Positions 49,072 through 60,022 of a stretch of 64,000 nucleotides of DNA are shown piece by piece; position 1 is the stretch's first letter, and every line of letters starts with the position of its first letter. The notes beneath the pieces were generated by a model. The model saw only the letters and a list, made by a program, of their open reading frames with translations. It searched no databases and was not told where the DNA came from. Origin of the DNA: Lunularia cruciata. Taxonomy: Eukaryota > Streptophyta > Marchantiopsida > Lunulariales > Lunulariaceae. The DNA is taken from NCBI GenBank assembly GCA_948567375.1, contig OX419759.1, positions 36,732,593-36,796,592 on the forward strand, in the 5' to 3' direction. The position numbers were made by a program, and so were the translations under genes.

Positions 49072-49323
49072 GCAGTTATAGTTCCTTTGTCACTTAAAAT
49101 GCATATTTCTAGTGATTGCTACTCTACATAGTGCATTGTTCTTTGTGCCATGTGGGCTTTGGCTTTGGTTTCTCTTTGCGTTTTTGCTGGGTCTTTGACT
49201 CTTCATTTTCTTTATGCACCTTTAGGTGAGATTGTATTCCTTTGGAATATATTCAGGGGCCTATTGGCAGTTTCCTAACGCCCCGGAGTTCATTGCGCTG
49301 CCTGGAAGTCTAGTAATCCATTT

Positions 49324-49555
49324 GCCGCCCAACAGCTGCTGAAGGTGGAAGGGACAGGCTCAAGCGGGGTAGAATCGCCATCTTAGTGCACTGAGGAGTG
49401 GGCATCAAGAGGCAGATCATTGAGTTCAAGAAGAATATGCTGGACGTTATGGCGAGAAGTGATGGGTCTTGGAATGTGGGCTCGCATCTGAAAACCAAGC
49501 CGTAGAAGAGGAAGGTGTAATAGTCAACCGGAAAAGAGGTAGGCGATCCGATGCG
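49324..49555 (+). repeat. Duplicated block A (pairs with 54403-54620)
   Basis: Strong direct similarity to 54403-54620, including the identical stretch ATCAAGAGGCAGATCATTGA and shared CTGCTGAAG-TGGAAG, CCATCTT-GTGCACT, TTGGAATG and AGAAGAGGTAGGC blocks. Both copies give short minus-strand frames sharing NSMICLL. I do not recognise a gene; it may be a non-coding duplicate or part of an unidentified transposon. Confidence 0.75.
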
Positions 49556-50499
49556 ATGGAGAAGACAAATTAAAGGAGGTGAAAACTCTCGTGACATTAG
49601 AAAATAACCTCAGCAAAAACGTAGGCGTATCGACATTGGATTCCATTCGAAGGACTTAAAAGGAGACGTGCCATTGAGATCTGGCTTCCTAGGTGTACGC
49701 CCTGGACCCCTCTACTGTCTTACTCATGTCCTTCGGCGCCTCGATACCTACCAAAATATCGTAAGCATAGCGGATGCATCGGACCTTTATATTGCCCGGA
49801 TGAGAAATGTATCATTCATATATGTCTCGAAAAAAATATAAAGATTTGATCCAGTACAAGCTTGCATGTTTCCCGGCTCAGAGAATCAAAAATATGTTCT
49901 CTTGTACCCATGCGTACCTTTTGCATAATGGGTAAATGGAAACAGCATGAAATTTGGCTGAGGATGTAGAAATAAACCTTTACAGACACGTGAATAAGAA
50001 ATCAAAGAGAGCTTTCTGCGCACCAGTAGTAGCGATGCAAGAAATAACAAGAGCAAGTAGCAGAAACTGTTACAGATTTACTCTATCACTAATATCCACA
50101 CTCATAGAGAAGGCACATTCATCCAGATAACTCAGGGTATATTGGTTCACTTCCTGTCTTGGAAGCTACGTCCACGGCCATAACACTCTCGGTATATCTT
50201 TATTGAAGGGTCTACACTCTCACTATACCAATTCGCCTCAAGTCCTCAGTGTTCCGGTTCCTGGAGAATGCACAAAGAGAATAGTCAATCATACCCGTGA
50301 GCACACACTGCTCCTTGCAAGTCTCTTCTTGATCACACCCGCTAAGTTCTCCGTAAGTTCTCCGTTCTCTCTAAGTTCTCAGTTGTCTCATCCGCCATCT
50401 AGGAAATATGTCTACCGCCGTAGATCTTGTAGATGATACGCCGTTGGATCTACCCACGGTTATCTCTCGGAAGAATAGCAAGACATACTCAACAGACAG

Positions 50500-50880
50500 G
50501 CGGACAAGGATTCTGTCATTTGGTTGTAAGCTATATCTTAAGGGAAGGAAGAAAAAGCTGTATAGGAGATCTAGAGATGATCCAAAGGAAGTGAAGCAGA
50601 CATGTTTTGATTTGGAAGCCCTTTATCAGGTTTGCTTCTCTCGCACGATCTCCCCGCTAGCGTCACCGGACATCTACGGTGATGCTCATGCTTCAAGGTA
50701 CTTACTATCCAATGAAAATGAGATTTCTTAATCTTCTACATGGCCGTATGAAACTAAGGTTCAATCCAACAACACATAACAAAGCTGAAGATTATCAGGG
50801 AAATCACAAGGTCTAGAAGAGTGTTGGAGGACAGAAGAGATGGAAATTTATTAGTCACTTTGAATAACAGTGCGAGTTCA
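50500..50880 (+). repeat. Duplicated block B (pairs with 52510-52870)
   Basis: Direct similarity to the region just upstream of the SWEET gene: CTTAAGG, TATAGGAGATCTAGAGATGA, CACGATCTCCCCG, TGATGCTCATGCTT, ACTATC-AT-AATGAGAT, ATAGCAA/ATAACAA-GCTGA, AATCACAAG. It covers most of a 107-codon + strand frame (50408-50731), but the partner copy does not keep that frame, so I treat it as non-coding. It may be a second copy of SWEET upstream DNA. Confidence 0.7.
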
Positions 50881-51113
50881 AATCTCTCTAAATGGATGAA
50901 TATGTCTACATCGTGCGTACACGGTTGAGAGGACCAGCAACTTACGTCCTACAAGTTGGCCACAGAACATAAACCCGAAGAACCCCTGTCCAGATCGGGA
51001 TAACCGGGATTTTACACCCCGGCAGATAAACAACGTTTACACCGTACAAATATTAAGAAAACATTATTCATGGCAAACGATTGTTTATTCGGCTCAAAGC
51101 TTTGACATCGAAA

Positions 51114-51119
51114 TTTATT
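51114..51119 (-). terminator. Candidate poly(A) signal of SWEET
   Basis: AATAAA on the minus strand, 28 bases past the stop codon; a second one lies at 51084-51089. The first is very close to the stop, so the second is the likelier signal. Confidence 0.4.
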
Positions 51120-51146
51120 GGCCTTGCCAAGCATAAGAGACCTAGT

Positions 51147-52039
51147 CTAGACTTGATTATCTAAACTGACCTTAACAGGCCCGGTTTCCGCTGTATCAGC
51201 GTCGACCTGATCATCTACATGGATCTCTACAACATCAGCACCCGCGTTATCAGCGACAATTTCCAACTCCTTTTGTGCTGCTCTGATTGCGCGCTCTCTT
51301 CTTCTCGTTTGCCCACAGTAGCAACCGTAAAGGCCGAGCTGTAGTGCAGCAAGCACTATCCCCAAACCATTGGGGATAGTCATGTAAATGTCTTTCTTCA
51401 GCAGGGCATAAGCGGTCCACACCATGGCATTTAAAAGAGTGGCGAAGCTCAGAGTGAAGGGCATGAACTCGGTGGATTTCATCTCTATCACTCTCCGCTG
51501 CAACACCAAAATCCGGGTCATCAGGACTGCTCTTGTTAAATTGGATGTGCTGAATCACTTTTTGAACGCAGATTGAGAATTCTACTCACCATGATAGTTA
51601 GAGGGGCGAGATACATCATCGTCCCGAAGATCACACATAAGATACCGATCACTGTTTTCCTTTCATGGTGAACGTGAACGAAGGCGATATTCATCACGAC
51701 GACCATCATGAAAAATACCCCAACCATAGCCAGCATGACGGAGGTGTGAATTCTGATCCGTCGGTCACTGGCGAAGTACAGAAAGATGCATATGTAAGTT
51801 ATCTCAATCGCGACGCCTATCCCGTTGATAGTTACCACCAAAATCTGAAACCGGGCGAAGGGAGTTCCGTAAAGGCCCCACAGCAGGCAGTTCAGGAGAG
51901 TTGCAATATAAGGAACTGGTGAGAAGTCGCTAGTGCTCTTCGCTTTGACAATCTTCACAAAAGTGGGGAGAGGCGAAGAAAATAAGAATACAGAGATGGC
52001 ATTGCCAATGATCCCGACTACTAAGGAAACGTCAACCAT
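51147..52039 (-). CDS. SWEET: SWEET sugar transporter, two exons
   Basis: Bidirectional sugar uniporter with seven membrane helices, two MtN3/saliva triple-helix bundles joined by TM4; family members sit in the plasma membrane or tonoplast and let glucose, fructose or sucrose flow down gradient. Exon 1 52039-51590, exon 2 51497-51147, with a 92-bp GT-AG intron; 801 bases, 266 residues, in phase (PLTIM/RRVIEMKSTEFMPFTLS). Key residues are kept: P23, P43, N72 (TINGIG), P146, P163, W177 and N193 (PNGLG), matching the pore positions of AtSWEET1. Helices at ~6-28, 44-60, 66-89, 98-121, 128-148, 164-183, 189-208; the charged C-tail is cytosolic. Start chosen as MVDVSLVVG, which puts P23 at its usual place; an upstream in-frame ATG at 52135 would add a 32-residue extension unlike the family. 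Looks intact. Confidence 0.95.
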
Positions 52040-52160
52040 CTTGGATTCCGTGTGCAAGGAGAGAACAACAGAATAGGAGAGGAAGAAAAGACTACGGTAA
52101 GCACTGAGGAGGAAAGGAGAGACCACGATAGACACTGATCAAGGGAAGCTGAATTCGGTT

Positions 52161-52168
52161 CTTATAAG
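52161..52168 (-). promoter_or_regulatory. Possible TATA box of SWEET
   Basis: CTTATAAG, about 122 bases upstream of the chosen ATG, a plausible distance for a ~90-base leader. Single weak motif. Confidence 0.3.
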
Positions 52169-52509
52169 CACCACGCCTTTAAGCCGCTGAGTTAGATATC
52201 GGAGGGCTTTCTCCCTGTCGCACTGTTTTTCTAGCCAAGCCTTCACTTCTCTCGCCGCCGAGCTCTCTCTGTTAATAGGTACCATTCACCGTCATGCATT
52301 CAGCTCTCTCTGTCAAGCAATCTCTGTTTTCCAGGGGCCCGTTATTGCTATGCTATCGAGGATCCAGTAGAGAAACTGGAACAAAATCATACGGGGTCCG
52401 GATTCTTCTCTCATTTCAGTATATAAACGCGATTAGTTGGATCTGGCCATTCAAATCGTCAAGCTGCAAACGTTTATATCGGTTGCATTCTCGATTGAGT
52501 TAGAAGTTC

Positions 52510-52870
52510 CAAAATAAGGATCACGCGTCATCTGATTATAAGCAGATATCTTAAGGACAGCGAGAGAGCTATATAGAAACTCTAGAGGTGATCTCAAGGC
52601 AGCGAGCGAGATGTTTCGAGTTGGAAGTCTTTTGTCCGTATTCCTTCTCTTCCACGATCTCCCCGGCTAACACAATCGGACTACTACGTTGATGCTCATG
52701 CTTTTAGGCACCTACTATCATCTATAATTGAGATCTTCTTAGTATTCTACGTGGTCGCATGGAGCTAAGGATCAATGCTACAGCGCATAGCAATGCTGAG
52801 GACTATTGAGGTAATCACAAGAGTATAACAGGACCCTAGATGGAAATGCTGACGTTACCAGATAATCGAA
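52510..52870 (+). repeat. Duplicated block B' upstream of SWEET
   Basis: Partner of 50500-50880, same orientation, lying ~470-830 bases upstream of the SWEET start, so it may be part of the promoter. Similarity is interrupted but clearly collinear. Confidence 0.7.
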
Positions 52871-52879
52871 GAGCACTGC

Positions 52880-54402
52880 GAATTCAAGTTAATTCCTACC
52901 AACGGACGAATACCTCCGGACGAATACCTCCTTCTCGCCTCGAGCAGTTTAGTGTTGCGACGTTACTAACAATCCTCCGGATTTTCAGGTAGAAAGTATA
53001 GAGAGTCTGGTGATCATCCAGTGGAAGATATCTGGAGATTAGATGCATAAATTCCGGCTGCTCCTTTCACAGTCCTGTACCCGTTCTTGTGTCGTCTGGA
53101 GATAGTGAGGAGGATAAATGAACTAATACCGAAAAATGGACGATAGCGAACGAATGAACGAGATTTGCTATAACAGTAGTTCGGGCCCAAAGATGGTTTG
53201 AGGGTGAACAGCTCTATATGGTGGTGTATAGCACCACTCAACCAGGGATCTCTTGCGCCTCACAGAAACTATTTCAAACATAGTTTCTCAGAGAGACCTT
53301 CTTGAACGTTTAGCAATGTATAGTAAAGAGGCCTCACTTCTGCTCTAGGAAGGGGCCACGCTTCTCTGGGATTTCGCTGCATTTGTTGGCAATATCTGTG
53401 TTCTTGAACAGATGGTTACAACTTAAGATATATTAAACAAGCAGCACCTATTTTCTCTTCGTCGTAAAATACCCTCAAGATACGCATGCATAGATCCTTC
53501 ATCTCATTTGCACCGGACTTCTCCGCGGAAAATTCGATGCCGAGAGGTCAGTGAGGAGAAAATACTTGTCGAGGACAAAACTGTCAACTACTTCATGTTC
53601 AATCTGGAACTCAAGAAAACAAAATAGATATATTTTAATATGCGCTGGTCAGCCGCATGTAAATTCATCAAACTGCACAAAGACAGCAAGCCCGCAATTT
53701 ACGCAGATACTAAACCCGCCAAAATTCACATGTTTGTGAGCTATTCTACGGTGTAGTTCACCCGTGTACACAGGTAATGATTAGTTGGTAATGGACCAGT
53801 GGGTCAATTTATACCAACTTATTTTGAGGGTCGAGTGTACTTTTCTTTCCTCGTTCCTCTTTCCTAGTATTGACCAGTGACATGAACCACTTGCTGGTCC
53901 ACGTATAGCATTGGCTCCACGTGCATGCACAATCTTAGAACGAAGTAGTCATTATTCCCCTTAGAGACACGACTCACTCGAGCTCTCAACACTGGACGCA
54001 ATTCCTCGACCTGGACGCAATTCTATGAACAAAACGAAGGACCACAATGAAATGAGTATTCATGAACGACATGGATCTATACTCGGCTTGCGGTTGTGCA
54101 GGAGTGTGTTTCAGGAAACGAACCCTCGTGACATGGGCCACACTATTTAAAGTTTGCTCGATTCTAATCCCACTGCTAAGCGCGTCTGACCCTTCATCGT
54201 CGAACCTCGCCTCCTCCGGCCCCGAATTGTACGCTAGTACGAGTTGATGTGGGTGCCAAAACGCCTCCCACAGCACGAACCAACAATCGCTTCACAATGT
54301 GCCACGCGTTGGATACAGGAAGTAACGCAATAGCATCAATAGCATTATCGCGACCCCGAGCGTCGCTCGCTTGAGAGGCCTAACAATTCACTAGCGGCAA
54401 AA
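52880..54402. other. Non-coding DNA upstream of SWEET
   Basis: Moderate GC, no convincing reading frame. A 14-bp tandem duplication (CGGACGAATACCTC) lies near 52917. No transposon signature recognised. Confidence 0.45.
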
Positions 54403-54620
54403 ACGGCTGCTGAAGATGGAAGAGAGTGGCTTAGACGTCGTAGAATTTCCATCTTGGTGCACTAAGGAGTGGAATCAAGAGGCAGATCATTGAGTTCATA
54501 GAGGATATGTTTGACGAGACGGCGAACGACGATAAGGATCTTGGAATGGGGGCTCTCATCTGAGCGCAGAAGAGGTAGGCATAATCGTTAACCTTCATAA
54601 AGAAAGGCAACCCGAGGAGA
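54403..54620 (+). repeat. Duplicated block A'
   Basis: Partner of 49324-49555, in the same orientation, placed ~100 bases before the left end of the Copia element. Confidence 0.75.
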
Positions 54621-54719
54621 TGCCCGGTAAACACATAGACGCATCCACAAGAAATCCGGTGCCCTGCAGAGGACAACTTAAACTTATTAAAGACGCTGGA
54701 AGAACTTTTCAGCTAGCAG

Positions 54720-55085
54720 TGTTGAATCGGATTTGCACCGAAACCTGTTCCTGTTGGAGCCTACGGGAGTGCGGGCATGAATAGTAGACATAGTTGCATG
54801 ATCATGCAAGAGCACACAGAGGAAATTAACTGGATAGAATTGCACACGATATACAGAGGAAACTTCATATCACTTTATTTACTCAGCTTACTCAGATTAT
54901 GTGAACTTACACTTACTCTCACTATGTGAACGTGGAAACGTCTATCCCTTGTATCTGCGTTCTCCTCCTTGCGGTGTCTGATTTGAAGAATGACAAGACG
55001 GACTGAAGATTAGCACAACCGCCATTCACTTAATAGCGAGTTGTGTGTTATCATTCAACACTCCCTCTCCGAACACTACACTACA
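54720..55085 (-). repeat. 3' LTR of the Copia element (~365 bp)
   Basis: On the minus strand it starts TGTAGTGTTCGGAGAGGGAG and ends ...CCGATTCAACA. The purine-containing GCTTGGGGTGCTGCCC tract lies just inside. The start resembles common plant Copia LTRs (TGTTGGAG...). Confidence 0.75.
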
Positions 55086-57566
55086 GCGATAAACAATATG
55101 GGCAGCACCCCAAGCTCATACGTAAATAATATGGATTTTGGTATCGCTTCTTAAATAGATCAATAATGTTATACTCTATTGTGATATTATCAGGATTACA
55201 TAAATCGAAGTTGTATTCTTCGGCACATAATTCGTTAGACACAAGAATGAAACACGTTGATGTTGCTGTAAGATTCCAGCACCAGGTACAGCACAATAGT
55301 CTGTTCAGTCTGTTGGTAACCAAGCGAGGCGAGTACCTTGCGTATTCATACAACTTCCTTTTCCAGCTTGGCACAAGGCAATACAGATTCCTTTACGGTA
55401 TGGCACACATAATATTTCAACCCCTGCAGAGGATAAAGCTACTGCCTCTTGGCACTCCAAGATATCACAAACAGTATATTCAACCTTTACTGAGGATAAA
55501 GCTACCACCTTTTGTTTCTTGGCATTCCAAGAAATCACCCCGCTGTTTAATTGGAAGCCGTATCATCTAGGTGCTCTATCCAAAAATGGATTTCCTATCA
55601 TCTAGGTTCCTGGTATTCCTTTACCGCATGGTAGCAAATCAAGGAGAGTAGCTTGTGTATCCATACAACTTAATTCAACGCGTGGCACAAGGTATATATT
55701 CAACCTTTCCAGAAGATAAGGCTATTACATCTTGTTTCTTGGCACTCCAAGATATCAGGCAGTTTAATTGCAAACCTTATCCAGATGTGAATTTCCTATC
55801 ATCTAGATTCCTGGCAAAATCTGAATCTGTCCAGCCATGGTATATCACCGTCATCATCGGTAGTTGTCTTTGAACTCAAGAGCATATTATTCAGTTCCTT
55901 TTAGATATTAAAATACTCTTCACTCCTGGCCAATGGATGCTTCCTAGGCTGGCCATAATTTAGTAACTCTAGATATTGAGAATACAATGTCAGGCCTTGT
56001 GCCAATTTACAAATACATTGGGTTCCCTACTGCTTGCTTATAAGGTATCAACCTCATTTTATTAGCCTCATCTTTGGTGATCATACAGAGGTCTACATGC
56101 TTACACTCCCTCATTGGTGATACCTCTATTGGTATATCTACACGATCGCAATTGACAATCTCAAATTTGTCCAATATAGCAAGCTCATAGTGAGATTGAC
56201 TTAAAGGTTAAAGTTCTGTTGGATTTTTCCAGGGCTGATTATAATCCTCAAGAGAATTTAATTTCTCCCAAGTCAGTCATAGTAAATTTACTCTGGAATG
56301 CAGTTGTAGAAGATGCTCCATCGTGTCACTTGTTAGCAGATAGTCATTGACCGAAAGAGTAATGATTGAAAGGTACTTGGAGTACATGAAATACACTCAA
56401 ATCTGCACTGCTTGCCACAAGGTCTTGGGATTTTAGGAAATCATGTACTTTCCACTATATACTCTGTTTTCTTACTTCAGCTGGTAGAAGCACTTTTGAG
56501 TCTGGGTACTTCTCCGTCTTGGTGTGGAAAGCAGATTGGTAATGTCATGTAGTTTTCTTCCGCGAACTCTCTATGTAGGAAGGCTGCAATAACATCCATA
56601 TGGTGGATCTTAAGGTCTGGCCTTGTAGCAATGTTCAACTCTAATAGAACTGAATCTAGATACTGGAGCAAAAGTTCCTTATAGTCTTGACCTTTCACTT
56701 GGGAGTAGCCTTTTGACAATAAGCGTGCCTATTATATTTGTCTATAGATTCATCAACTTGTCTTTTCAATCGGAAGACCCCTTTACAACCAACGTACTTC
56801 CTCCTAGTAGATAACTTAGTGGCTTCCTAATTCCCACTATCAATCAAGAAGGTGTACTCTATGCGTAGAGCTTTTTCAACTCATGCTTCTGTCTGCTCTG
56901 CATAGCTTCCTCAATGGTGATCGGTTCAATAATCAGATTATTCTTCATCAACAGCAGCAGCAAGCAATTATCCTCAAACCAAACCAAGAATTTGGTAAAC
57001 CTTTACTTAATCAAGAAGTTACCCTTTGTTGAAATTACTCCGTAGGTTGCTATCCATCATTCCTATTGTCTGCTTCATCCTTGGAGTCTCAATCAATATC
57101 GGTAGGATGTTGTTCACTATTGAACGTGGAGTAAACTAATTTGCTACTATTGTCCACTTCATCCTTGGAATCTCCATCAATATTTTATGGAAGGTGCCTC
57201 AGTTTTAAATCTGGAGTAGACAGGGTCACCAAGAGCAGTCTGAATAGAACTGGTTCTTTGACTTGGATGCGGAGCGGTGCTTGACATACTTGGGAGGATA
57301 ATAGTTGGGATAGATGAGTTTACAAGGATTATAGTAGCATTATTCTTGATATCAATAGGATCGGATGGACTCTCTCAACTCGATAATTCTTATTGAAATT
57401 TAATCAAATTGGACTTATCCATTATGATTATACTCTTGTTATTACGATTGTATATTTTATAAGTAATGCATATGTTGTCATGCTTATATACCAAGAATAT
57501 ATACTTTTGGGTTTGAGCTTCTTCCAACTATCCTCAAGGATGTGAGCATGTAGTACATGTGTAGTA

Positions 57567-57671
57567 CGCTGGGGCTTAGCCCCATTTTACCTCCTATGTC
57601 TTTCTCTTATACGGTTTGATGGGATCTTCTCATCCTTCTTGTTATCCTAAGCAGTCTCTCTTTTCCTCTTT
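57567..57671 (+). mobile_element. Small structured module, copy 2
   Basis: A ~105-bp insert within the Copia integrase region, starting at the GGGGCTTAGCCCC hairpin and so lacking the first ~30 bases seen in copy 1. Conserved: TTACCT, TGTCTTTCTC, TACGGTTTGATGGG, TCTTC-CATCCTTC, TATCCTA-GC. The second hairpin is kept with one G-U pair (GATGGG/CTCATC). Flanks: GTAC on both sides, plus an inverted GTACTACACAT copy at the right edge. It has the same strand orientation as copy 1. Confidence 0.7.
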
Positions 57672-59587
57672 GTACTACACATCCAAAAACCTCAGATGAG
57701 ACACATCAGGCTTAGAGCCCATCCATCTCTCTCTTTTAGAGTGGAGTCAATAGATCTAAGGGGACTCCTATTTCTTTTAGAAAGTGCCATAAAAATACCT
57801 TTGCCCAAAACTCTAGACCAAGACCAAGACCAAAGTCACTTAGGATTGATATTGCTTTGTCGAGTAATGTGAGATCAAGGCATTGTGTCATACCACTCAA
57901 CTCTTGAGGTTCTCTAGTGATAGTTTGGTTCTTGATCCCTTTTTTTCAAGTGGGATGGGAATTCACCATCCATATATTCCTTTCCTCCATCTATGCAGAA
58001 GTTATTGTTTGAAAGGTTAGTCTCTTTTTCAACCATAGCTTGGAAAATCTTGAAATGTGCAAATTTATCGCTTTTATCCAGTAGGTGCTACTAATACCAA
58101 CTCTTACGGCTAAAACCATCGATGAAGGTAAGTAGTCACCTTGCTACTAAGAAGGAGGAGGTGCTCATAGCACTGCATATATCAAAGTGTATCAACTCTA
58201 GCTTTTGTGCGGCCTTATGCTCATGGTTGTTGCAGGGAGCAGCCTTCCTTTGTTTCCCCAGAGCACAAGCTTCCCACAAATTTTCCTCCTTAGTAGAGTC
58301 TGCTACATTGAAGCCTTTGACAATCCCCTTATTATGCATCAAGCATAAGTTGATACAGCCTAAATATCCAAATTGCCAATGCCACAAATTCAAATTGTTA
58401 GCTATCAAAATTGGAAGGCATGATGAGTTCACTCTCTGTAAGGTCATACTTCCTTATAGGTTAAAGTGGTTTACACTTGTTTGTGTTGCAACTGCAACCA
58501 AATCACCCCCATATAGATTTGACACTTGCCATCTTGGAGTGTCATCCTACAACCCTTTTGCATCAAGGTACCAAGAGAGATTAGATTTTTGGTTAAATTA
58601 GAATCATGTAATACATAGGCAAAAGTCCACTCTCCATGACATTTCTCGGATGCTTAAATATCACATTCACATTTCTTATGCCAACATCTGTAAAAGCTAG
58701 GAGATTGCTGAGGTTTTTAAGGGTGTTGGCATCACAAGATCACGAAAACGGAAGTTCACTGGAATATTTCCATTTCCAATGTCATGTTTTGATGCTCTGG
58801 AATCTAGTAACCATTGTTCTACAGGGTGCCAATAAGTTATTTTGCCCTCTGGCTCGGTCGTTCTTATTGCTCTTGTCCTTCTTGAAGTTCTTTGTACATG
58901 GTCCAGAAGTGGTATCTTTTTCGTCCTTTAACCTTCTCTTCTTGCACTAGCCGTTTGTAACATTCCTTCTTCAAATGATCCAACTTGTTGCAAAAAGTAC
59001 ACGACTTCTTCTGTTTCCATGGGTATATGGCTACTGTAGTAGTTATCGGACTTGGACACTGCAGAATAGTCTCTACGCTTCCAATGTTTAGTTGTGACGA
59101 GTAGGCTCTCATCCGCATAGTTCTCTTCTTCCTTAAGAGAGTCTTCTTTTGCTCCCAATGATGGGATGACATTATTCAGATATGAAGTTCTCCTTCTTTT
59201 CTAACGAATAAATCAGTTTTTTCCAGCTCCTCAGTAAAGTACTCAAGAGTGTTGCAACTAACTGACCGCCATCAAAGGTTCTTTCACATTCTCTCAATTA
59301 TCCAAGAGAGTTGCAACTAAATGACCGTCATCAAAGGTTCCTCTACTCCTGTCAAAGTCCTGACTAAAGACTTGATTATATATATATGTGCTTTTCGTAC
59401 ACCTTCACCTCCTTTCAATTTTAAATCCATCACTTGTTTTGGAAGGAAGAATGTCTTGGATTTTACGTCTTTACACTTGCATAGTGGTTCTCAATAGTAC
59501 TCGGTTCTCAATATTACTCCTTGCTTCCTTGGCTACGTTCACATCAGCACTATCTTAGCAGCATGTAACGTAAAGAAAATGTGAAGA

Positions 59588-59628
59588 AAATGCAAGCCAA
59601 TGCAAGCCAATGCAAGCCAATGCAGTTT
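59588..59628 (+). repeat. 10-bp tandem repeat
   Basis: AATGCAAGCC repeated about four times in the Copia 5' untranslated region. Ordinary slippage product. Confidence 0.9.
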
Positions 59629-60022
59629 GATCCATTTTTATACACTCAAGTGTGATTGGGCTAGGAGCAACAATGGCGATAATGGGATGTAATTAGTAAT
59701 ATCCACTATGATTCAGGTTGAGACTAGAATCAATTGGTGACCCAGGCAGTGGATCTATAGCCTGTTGATCGGATTTGCAACAGAACCTGCTCCTGTTAGA
59801 AGGCCACTTCACATGGCTCAATGATGTCCGGCAGTTTTGACATCCATTAGCCTTTTAACATTGATGGAAAGAGTATCTTTAGGTGTCCATGGGAGGGCAC
59901 AGGTCTGGTAGTTAACTTGGATGTACGTCACACACATAAGTATACCTGCGATGACAGGTCACTTTGGGTTATTGACTGGTGCTAACATGTAACCAGTTTT
60001 CCAATTAGGGTATGATCGGGTC

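Larger units (their letters stand above)
45460..49290 (+). mobile_element. LINE-like retrotransposon (non-LTR type RT), degenerate
   Basis: From ATG 45523, broken + strand frames give, in order: a C2HC-type finger (CLNCPWVRVGLAQHQGQARC, ~45880-45945), an RT entry region (PSGLVFEHLW ~46935; FVATQGNCEMVIVGIRASL ~47210), RT motif A (VQLDVSNAFNTIS, ~47287), motif B (EGTCQGDPLGGHLF, ~47470), and a C-terminal domain (HDATRDTVA, RDGRLTLYDMVVANSFQ, ~48570-48740). No LTRs or integrase are seen, which fits a non-LTR element. The set resembles LINE-like genes of bryophytes and algae rather than the common L1 of flowering plants (from memory, unverified). Many in-frame stops and shifts, e.g. stops in the C-terminal domain; not functional. 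Ends are approximate. Confidence 0.75.
54720..59801 (-). mobile_element. Ty1/copia retrotransposon, old and broken
   Basis: Minus-strand Copia. The outer ends both begin TGTTGA(A)TCGGATTTGCA (54720 and 59763 on +). Order on the minus strand: gag with a zinc knuckle (CTFCNKLDHLKKEC, ~58970), GAG-pre-integrase region (NLWHWQFGYLG, ~58390), integrase start (ELIHFDICSAM, ~58180), integrase C-part (HILEDSWKKLKPKS, ~57530), RT (KGYSQVKGQDYKELL; LKIHHMDVIAAFLH, ~56710-56580), RNase H (SWNAKKQKVVALSS, ~55520). Gag before integrase before RT is the Copia order. The 3' LTR is whole; the right LTR is represented by about 40 bp. The RNase H region shows internal repetition. A copy of the small structured module sits in the integrase region. 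Many breaks; old. Confidence 0.88.

Noticed and set aside
50408-50731. 107-codon + strand frame near SWEET
   Set aside because: Largely inside duplicated block B; the matching block B' does not keep the frame.
51665-51922. 85-codon + strand frame opposite SWEET
   Set aside because: Shadow of the SWEET coding sequence on the other strand.
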